NCBI GenBank assembly: GCA_029465975.1
Contig: CM055753.1
Location: 12,222,663 to 12,286,662, forward strand
From: Dallia pectoralis
Taxonomy: Eukaryota; Chordata; Actinopteri; Esociformes; Umbridae
DNA: 64,000 bases
Direction: 5' to 3'
Positions 44,650 through 54,100 of this stretch are shown here, piece after piece. The notes beneath the pieces are model-generated. The model was not told the DNA's origin, did no database searches, and worked only from the letters and a program-made list of their open reading frames with translations. The position numbers and the translations under genes are program-made. Position 1 is the stretch's first letter, and each line of letters begins with the position of its first letter.

Positions 44650-47600
44650 CAGCAGACATCCCTCATTCTTTTACGGGGGCCTGGGATGACAGCAGACACC
44701 CCTCATTCTATTATGGGGGCCTGGGATGACAGCAGACACCCCTCATTCTATTACGGGGGCCTGGGATGACAGCAGATACCCCTCATTCTATTACGGGGGT
44801 TGGGATGACAGCAGATACCCCTCATTCTTTTACGGGGGCCTGGGATGACAGCAGACACCCCTCATTCTATTACGGGGGCCTGGGATGACAGCAGACACCC
44901 CTCATTCTATTATGGGGGCCTGGGATGACAGCAGACACCCCTCATTCTATTATGGGGGCCTGGGATGACAGCAGATACCCCTCATTCTATTACGGGGGGT
45001 TGGGATGACAGCAGATACCCCTCATTCTATTTTGGGGGGTTGGGATGACAGCAGACACCCCTCATTCTATTATGGGGGCCTGGGATGACAGCAGACACCC
45101 CTCATTCTATTACGGGGGCCTGGGATGACAGCAGACACCCCTCATTCTATTACGGGGGCCTGGGATGACAGCAGATACCCCTCATTCTATTACGGGGGCC
45201 TGGGATGACAGCAGATACCCCTCATTCTATTTTGGGGGTTGGGATGACAGCAGATACCCCTCATTCTATTACGGGGGCCTGGGATGACAGCAGACACCCC
45301 TCATTCTATTACGGGGCCTGGGATGACAGCAGACACCCCTCATTCTATTACGGGGGCCTGGGATGACAGCAGATACCCCTCATTCTATTACGGGGGCCTG
45401 GGATGACAGCAGACACCCCTCATTCTATTATGGGGGCCTGGGATGACAGCAGACACCCCTCATTATATTACGGGGGCCTGGGATGACAGCAGACACCCCT
45501 CATTCTATTACGGGGGCCTGGGATGACAGCAGACACCCTCATTCTATTACGGGGGCCTGGGATGACAGCAGACACCCCTCATTCTATTATGGGGGCCTGG
45601 GATGACAGCAGACACCCCTCATTCTATTACGGGGGCCTGGGATGACAGCAGACACCCCTCATTCTATTATGGGGGCCTGGGATGACAGCAGACACCCCTC
45701 ATTCTATTACGGGGGCCTGGGATGACAGCAGACACCCCTCATTCTATTACGGGGGCCTGGGATGACAGCAGACACCCCTCATTCTATTACGGGGCCTGGG
45801 ATGACAGCAGACACCCCTCATTCTATTATGGGGGCCTGGGATGACAGCAGATACCCCTCATTCTATTACGGGGTTGGGATGACAGCAGATACCCCTCATT
45901 CTATTTTGGGGGTTGGGATGACAGCAGACACCCCTCATTCTATTACGGGGGCCTGGGATGACAGCAGACACCCCTCATTCTATTACGGGGCCTGGGATGA
46001 CAGCAGACACCCCTCATTCTATTACGGGGCCTGGGATGACAGCAGACACCCCTCATTCTATTATGGGGGCCTGGGATGACAGCAGACACCCCTCATTCTA
46101 TTACGGGGGCCTGGGATGACAGCAGACACCCCTCATTCTATTACGGGGGCCTGGGATGACAGCAGACACCCCTCATTATTTTACGGGGGCCTGGGATGAC
46201 AGCAGACACCCCTCATTCTATTACGGGGCCTGGGATGACAGCAGATACCCCTCATTCTATTACGGGGGCCTGGGATGACAGCAGATACCCTCATTCTATT
46301 ACGGGGCCTGGGATGACAGCAGATACCCCTCATTCTATTACGGGGGGTTGGGATGACAGCAGATACCCCTAATTCTATTTTGGGGGGTTGGGATGACAGC
46401 AGATACCCCTCATTCTATTATGGGGGCCTGGGATGACAGCAGACACCCCTCATTCTATTATGGGGGCCTGGGATGACAGCAGACACCCCTCATTCTATTA
46501 CGGGGCCTGGGATGACAGCAGACACCCCTCATTCTATTATGGGGGTCTGGGATGACAGCAGACACCCTCATTCTATTACGGGGCCTGGGATGACAGCAGA
46601 CACCCGTCATTCTATTACGGGGCCTGGGATGACAGCAGACACCCCTCATTCTATTACGGGGGCCTGGGATGACAGCAGACACCCCTCATTCTATTACGGG
46701 GGCCTGGGATGACAGCAGACACCCCTCATTCTATTACGGGGGCCTGGGATGACAGCAGATACCCCTCATTCTATTACGGGGGGTTGGGATGACAGCAGAT
46801 ACCCCTCATTCTATTTTGGGGGTTGGGATGACAGCAGACACCCCTCATTCTATTATGGGGGCTTGGGATGACAGCAGACACCCCTCATTCTATTACGGGG
46901 GCCTGGGATGACAGCAGACACCCCTCATTCTATTATGGGGGCCTGGGATGACAGCAGACACCCCTCATTCTATTATGGGGGCCTGGGATGACAGCAGACA
47001 CCCCTCATTCTATTACGGGGGCCTGGGATGACAGCAGATACCCCTCATTCTATTATGGGGGCCTGGGATGACAGCAGATACCCCTCATTCTATTATGGGG
47101 GCCTGGGATGACAGCAGACACCCCTCATTCTATTATGGGGGCCTGGGATGACAGCAGATACCCCTCATTCTATTATGGGGGCCTGGGATGACAGCAGACA
47201 CCCCTCATTCTATTATGGGGGCCTGGGATGACAGCAGACACCCCTCATTCTATTATGGGGGCCTGGGATGACAGCAGATACCCCTCATTCTATTATGGGG
47301 GCCTGGGATGACAGCAGACACCCCTCATTCTATTACGGGGGCCTGGGATGACAGCAGACACCCCTCATTCTATTACGGGGCCTGGGATGACAGCAGATAC
47401 CCCTCATTCTATTATGGGGGCCTGGGATGACAGCAGATACCCCTCATTCTATTACGGGGTTGGGATGACAGCAGATACCCCTCATTCTATTATGGGGGCC
47501 TGGGATGACAGCAGACACCCCTCATTCTATTACGGGGGCCTGGGATGACAGCAGACACCCCTCATTCTATTATTGGGGCCTGGGATGACAGCAGACATCC

Positions 47601-47765
47601 CTCATTCTATTACGGGGCCTGGGATGACAGCAGACACCCCTCATTCTATTATTGGGGCCTGGGATGACAGCAGACACCCCTCATTCTATTATGGGGGCCT
47701 GGGATGACAGCAGACACCCCTCATTCTATTACGGGGGCTTGGGATGACAGCAGACACCCCTCATT
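44650..47765. repeat. Minisatellite, 40-bp unit, about 78 copies (3.1 kb)
   Basis: The longest array in the window. Units of GATGACAGCAGACACCCCTC then ATTCTATTACGGGGGCCTGG. Variants (AGATACC, TTATGGG, GGGGTTGG, length changes in the G-run) are mixed along the array. G-run length changes break frames, so only short ORFs appear. Confidence 0.98.
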
Positions 47766-48957
47766 AGTGTGAATGTGAGGGGTATGACTGGTTGCAATAG
47801 TCTTTCAGATACCACGTAACTTCTAGTCGTACTTAAAGTAATCTGTGTGAAACTGCATGTCTTTGACAACAACTCCTCTTCGTCCACCATGAGGGACAGC
47901 TTTATTTAGTTGTCAATCACCTCAGTTGGTGGCCTGAGTTCTCCCTGAAGTTTTCTCTGAATACGTCTTCTTCAACTGAGAGCACAATCGTAAGAATTCA
48001 AGCTGCTAGCTGAGCATTTAGAGAAAGGTCACTATGGTAAGAAAAGTGAATGTCCATGTTAACAGCCATGGTTAAATATGGAATTACTGAATTTAAAATA
48101 GTTTCTAATGTGGATGTGGCCATTGTGGGCCCTTAGTGAGAGCACTTAAAGATTAATCCTAGCAGGTTATTTCCCCTCAACTGGACATCCTCTTTACTGT
48201 CATGGTCGTCTCATATTAGTGCACTTCGCCTGCCAACGAAACTACGGAACTTTGAAATTGATTGAAAGAAAATGTCACAATTATGCCCTGAAGCTTTGAG
48301 CTCCGAGAAATCCTTCCATGCATGGTCTTAATTATTCATCAATTAGCGAGCTCCTTTTTTTCCAAACTGATTTTTCATTCAGTTTGCAGAGATGGATGTT
48401 TCCCCTGCTGTTACTGGTCCAAAGTCATTAGTTTCTGGGTTTGCAATTAAACCTTATGCATAATTCATGAGTCAGGACCAGCTCTGTCTGTCTCCCTGTA
48501 GATTGACTGCGTCCCAAATAGCATTTCGTTTTATATCTAGTGCACTACCTTGACCAGGTGTTATAGGGATGTAGACAGTGGTAGTGTCAAGTAGTGTTCT
48601 TCACGTGGAATATGATGCCGTTTGGAACTCCACCACTGCCGACTACCACAACGAGTTGAGCTTTCTCCTCTGGAGGCAGAGATGAGAAATTAATTCAGAG
48701 GAGTGAAGTTTTGTCTCTCAGGTTGGAAGAGAACAGATGCCATTGGCCTGATAGAGAGACCGGAGGAGATAGAAATGAAGATGAGATCTCGGAGTGAAAG
48801 ATCTAGATCAACAACGATGATGACAAGAGAATAGGAATGGCAAGGAATACACGCTGAGCATGTGAAGATACAAAGATCGACCAGCAGATAAAGATCTACC
48901 AGCCCATGTTTGAAATAGTGTTAAGGATATACACATTCTGGCAAGGAAATGGTGGAG
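47766..48957. other. Intergenic DNA without recognised gene
   Basis: Unique sequence containing one MITE-like copy at 48507-48628. Confidence 0.5.
48507..48628. mobile_element. MITE-like palindromic repeat copy
   Basis: Starts CTGCGTCCCAAATAGCATTT and ends GATGCCGTTTGGAACTCC, nearly inverted ends, with TATCTAGTGCACTACCTTGA and GTGTCAAGTAGTG inside. It is the best preserved palindromic copy of the family in the window. Confidence 0.6.
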
Positions 48958-50790
48958 TGATAAAGACATAGTGGTGAAGATATAGTGGTGAAGATATAGT
49001 GGAGAAGACATAGTGGTGAAGATATAGTGGTGAAGACATAGTGGTGAAGATATAGTGGAGAAGACATAGTGGGGAAGACATAGTGGTGAAGATATAGTGG
49101 TGAAGATATAGTGGAGAAGACATAGTGGTGAAGACATAGTGGTGAAGACATAGTGGTGAAGACATAGTGGTGAAGACATAGTGGTGAAGATATAGTGGAG
49201 AAGACATAGTGGTGAAGACATAGTGGTGAAGACATAGTGGTGAAGATATAGTGGAGAAGACATAGTGGTGAAGATATAGTGGAGAAGACATAGTGGTGAA
49301 GACATAGTGGTGAAGATATAGTGGTGAAGATATAGTGGAGAAGACATAGTGGTGAAGATATGGTGGTGAAGATATAGTGGTGAAGACATAGTGGTGAAGA
49401 TATAGTGGAGAAGACATAGTGGTGAAGATATAGTGGAGAAGACATAGTGTTGAAGACATAGTGGTGAAGACATAGTGGTGAAGACATAGTGGTGAAGACA
49501 TAGTGGTGAAGATATAGTGGAAAAGACATAGTGGTGAAGATATAGTGGAGAAGACATAGTGTTGAAGACATAGTGGTGAAGACATAGTGGTGAAGATATA
49601 GTGGAGAAGACATAGTGGTGAAGATATGGTGGTGAAGATATAGTGGTGAAGATATAGTGGTGAAGATATAGTGGAGAAGATATAGTGGAGAAGACATAGT
49701 GGTGAAGACATAGTGGAGAAGATATAGTGGTGAAGACATAGTGGTGAAGACATAGTGGTGAAGACATAGTGGTGAAGATATAGTGGAGAAGACATAGTGG
49801 TGAAGACATAGTGGTGAAGACATAGTGGTGAAGATATAGTGGAGAAGACATAGTGGTGAAGATATAGTGGAGAAGACATAGTGTTGAAGACATAGTGGTG
49901 AAGACATAGTGGTGAAGATATAGTGGAGAAGACATAGTGGTGAAGATATGGTGGTGAAGATATAGTGGTGAAGATATAGTGGTGAAGATATAGTGGAGAA
50001 GATATAGTGGAGAAGACATAGTGGTGAAGACATAGTGGTGAAGATATAGTGGTGAAGACATAGTGGTGAAGATATAGTGGTGAAGACATTGTGGTGAAGA
50101 CATAGTGGTGAAGACATAGTGGTGAAGATATAGTGGAGAAGACATAGTGGTGAAGATATAGTGGAGAAGATATAGTGGAGAAGATATAGTGGAGAAGATA
50201 TAGTGGAGAAGACATAGTGGTGAAGATATAGTGGAGAAGACATAGTGGTGAAGATATAGTGGAGAAGACATAGTGGTGAAGATATAGTGGAGAAGATATA
50301 GTGGAGAAGACATAGTGGTGAAGATATAGTGGAGAAGATATAGTGGAGAAGACATAGTGGTGAAGACATAGTGGTGAAGATATAGTGGTGAAGATAGAGT
50401 GGTGAAGATATAGTGGAGAAGACATAGTGGTGAAGATATAGTGGAGAAGACATAGTGGTGAAGATATAGTGGTGAAGATATAGTGGTGAAGACATAGTGG
50501 TGAAGATATAGTGGAGAAGACATAGCGGTGAAGATATAGTGGTGAAGACATAGTGGTGAAGATATGGTGGTGAAGATATAGTGGTGAAGATATAGTGGAG
50601 AAGACATAGTGGTGAAGATATAGTGGTGAAGACATAGTGGAGAAGATATAGTGGAGAAGATATAGTGGTGAAGACATAGTGGAGAAGATATAGTGGAGAA
50701 GATATAGTGGTGAAGATATAGTGGAGAAGACATAACGGAGAAGACATAACAGAGAAGACATAACGGAGAAAACATAACAGAGAAGACATA
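48958..50790. repeat. Minisatellite, 14-bp unit, about 130 copies (1.8 kb)
   Basis: Units of GAAGATATAGTGGT, GAAGACATAGTGGT and GAAGATATAGTGGA. Three units make 42 bp, so all three minus frames stay open for 620-719 codons (SSPLYLHHYVFTT repeats). The array lies about 200 bp downstream of the lrrc69 stop codon. Confidence 0.98.
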
Positions 50791-50973
50791 AAACTCTTTC
50801 TTATTCTGAGAAGACATACTGAAGAGACTATTTATAGGGTTCGAAACCATCAAGATGTGAAATTCTGTCTGGACTTGTGGAGTGACCTTCTGCTGCCCCC
50901 TGGTGGATATACATATAGCACACGTTACACTGAAACCACACGAGCCGTTATTGCGGTAGCAACACACAGACCT

Positions 50974-50979
50974 TTTAAT
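50974..50979 (-). terminator. lrrc69: Candidate ATTAAA polyadenylation signal of lrrc69
   Basis: ATTAAA on the minus strand, 13 bases after the stop codon. This is unusually close, so it is only a candidate. Confidence 0.3.
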
Positions 50980-50991
50980 AGATGTGCTTCT

Positions 50992-51102
50992 TCAGACAGA
51001 AGCAATACCAAAGTACGGATGTCCTTTCTTGTTGAAACACAAGTAGGAGCAGAGGAGGACGCGAATCGGGACGGTGGTCTGAGAACCTCTCACCTTCATT
51101 TC
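50992..51102 (-). CDS. lrrc69: lrrc69 exon 8 (C-terminus)
   Basis: After TTCTCTGACAG on the minus strand. Thirty-six codons: EMKVRGSQTTVPIRVLLCSY then LCFNKKGHPYFGIASV and TGA. Phase 0 joins it to exon 7. The exon is too short to stand out as an open frame. Confidence 0.88.
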   Translation of the reverse strand, partial: EMKVRGSQTTVPIRVLLCSYLCFNKKGHPYFGIASV

Positions 51103-54100
51103 CTGTCAGAGAAAAGTCAGCAGGCTTTTTATTTTTTATTTCCACAGATCAGGATTAGGTGAAGACAGAACCAACCTGAGACAGTGATTTGAGCCCAGAG
51201 TATGTGTTATAAGTAAAACATGAGATATACAGTATTCTAAACATCTGAATAAGGTTGCAGCCAGCAGCGCTTATCAACACAGTGTCCTCCGTATCCACGG
51301 TACCTTCCGGAGGTTGATGAAGACCACACACTCCAGCCAGGTAGTGAGGAAGGGTTGCAGGCACAGGGCACAGTGGCCACATTGAGACAGCATCAGAGAC
51401 AGCTTAGGGTAGTGGGTCATGGTTCTGTGGACCACTGAGAACCTCCGTCTGTTCTCCACCAGGATGAGACGAGCTGCCAGCTCCTGGATCAGGAAAACAT
51501 GCACTGTACCGGATCAATACAGGTTGGTTTGGGTCGTGATGTGGATGGTGTTGTGTCCTGTGGTACTGTCTAAACGGTTGTGATGTGGATGGTGTTGTGT
51601 CCTGTGGTACTGTCTAAACGGTTGTGATGTGGATGGTGTTGTGTCCTGTGGTACTGTCTAAACGGTTGTGATGTGGATGGTGTTGTGTCCTGTGGTACTG
51701 TCTAAACGGTTGTGATGTGGATGGTGTTGTGTCCTGTGGTACTGTCTAAACGGTTGTGATGTGGATGGTGTTGTGTCCTGTGGTACTGTCTAAACGGTTG
51801 TGATGTGGATGGTGTTGTGTCCTGTGGTACTGTCTAAACGGTTGTGATGTGGATGGTGTTGTGTCCTGTGGTACTGTCTAAACGGTTGTGATGTGGATGG
51901 TGTTGTGTCCTGTGGTACTGTCTAAACGGTTGTGATGTGGATGGTGTTGTGTCCTGTGGTACTGTCTAAACGGTTGTGATGTGGATGGTGTTGTGTCCTG
52001 TGGTACTGTCTAAACGGTTGTGATGTGGATGGTGTTGTGTCCTGTGGTACTGTCTAAACGGTTGTGATGTGGATGGTGTTGTGTCCTGTGGTACTGTCTA
52101 AACGGTTGTGATGTGGATGGTGTTGTGTCCTGTGGTACTGTCTAAACGGTTGTGATGTGGATGGTGTTGTGTCCTGTGGTACTGTCTAAACGGTTGTGAT
52201 GTGGATGGTGTTGTGTCCTGTGGTACTGTCTAAACGGTTGTGATGTGGATGGTGTTGTGTCCTGTGGTACTGTCTAAACGGTTGTGATGTGGATGGTGTT
52301 GTGTCCTGTGGTACTGTCTAAACGGTTGTGATGTGGATGGTGTTGTGTCCTGTGGTACTGTCTAAACGGTTGTGATGTGGATGGTGTTGTGTCCTGTGGT
52401 ACTGTCTAAACGGTTGTGATGTGGATGGTGTTGTGTCCTGTGGTACTGTCTAAACGGTTGTGATGTGGATGGTGTTGTGTCCTGTGGTACTGTCTAAACG
52501 GTTGTGATGTGGATGGTGTTGTGTCCTGTGGTACTGTCTAAACGGTTGTGATGTGGATGGTGTTGTGTCCTGTGGTACTGTCTAAACGGTTGTGATGTGG
52601 ATGGTGTTTTGTCCTGTGGTACTGTCTAAACGGTTGTGATGTGGATGGTGTTGTGTCCTGTGGTACTGTCTAAACGGTTGTGATGTGGATGGTGTTGTGT
52701 CCTGTGGTACTGTCTAAACGGTTGTGATGTGGATGGTGTTGTGTCCTGTGGTACTGTCTAAACGGTTGTGATGTGGATGGTGTTGTGTCCTGTGGTACTG
52801 TCTAAACGGTTGTGATGTGGATGGTGTTGTGTCCTGTGGTACTGTCTAAACAGTCGTGATGTGGATGGTGTTGTGTCCTGTGGTACTGTCTAAAGCTTGT
52901 GGAAACATAGACGCCATGACAATGGTCACTACTAGGCTAGCTTGTCACTACTAGGCTAGCTTGTCACTACTAGGCTAGCTTGTCACTACTAGGCTTGCTT
53001 GTCACTACTAGGCTAGATTCGTATGGACAGCATGAAAACAACTTGTTATGGCCATGTTTCCCTGTGGGTTTTCCTGTCTCTTTGCACCCCCTGCTGGTTG
53101 TGCTGTGTTCCTGCCAATTCTGGATCCTGCACACCTGCCACCCATCAACTCATCATCCAATCCTATATCTACCCCGGTTTTCCAGCTACTCCTCGTCAGA
53201 TCGTTGCTTCCGTGACAGTGGTAGTTATACACTACTAGACCAAGTAAACCCTTGAATTATTCCCTGTCTAGTGTTATTTTTTGACTGCTCTCTCCTTGTC
53301 TCCAGAACTGCGCCTACTGTTTATCTCTGACCACCAGCCTGCCATACCATCAACCAGTATCTCAGTCCAACCAACCCTCAACCAGTTTGGTTTATTCATC
53401 ACCTCTTGACCACTCTCTTCAAACATCATTTATTTTTTCGCCACCTTCCATGTCTCTGTGCTGCATTTGGTAATTACCTTTAAGGACAGCACCTCAGCTT
53501 CAGTACGGAACTTGGTCATTACCTTAAAGGACAGCACCTCAGCTTCAGTATGGAACTTGGTCATTACCTTAAAGGACAGCACCTCAGCTTCAGTATGGAA
53601 CTTGGTCATTACCTTTAAGGACAGCACCTCAGCTTCAGTATGGAACTTGGTCATTACCTTAAAGGACAGCACCTCAGCTTCAGTATGGAACTTGGTCATT
53701 ACCTTTAAGGACAGCACCTCAGCTTCAGTATGGAACTTGGTCATTACCTTTAAGGACAGCACCTCAGCTTCAGTACGGAACTTGGTCATTACCTTAAAGG
53801 ACAGCACCTCAGCTTCAGTATGGAACTTGGTCATTACCTTAAAGGACAGCACCTCAGCTTCAGTATGGAACTTGGTCATTACCTTTAAGGACAGCACCTC
53901 AGCTTCAGTATGGAACTTGGTCATTACCTTTAAGGACAGCACCTCAGCTTCAGTATGGAACTTGGTCATTACCTTAAAGGACAGCACCTCAGCTTCAGTA
54001 TGGAACTTGGTCATTACCTTTAAGGACAGCACCTCAGCTTCAGTATGGAACTTGGTCATTACCTTTAAGGACAGCACCTCAGCTTCAGTATGGAACTTGG

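Noticed and set aside
44650..47765. CRISPR-like array
   Set aside because: Units are head-to-tail with no unique spacers, in a vertebrate genome. The same reasoning applies to all other arrays here.
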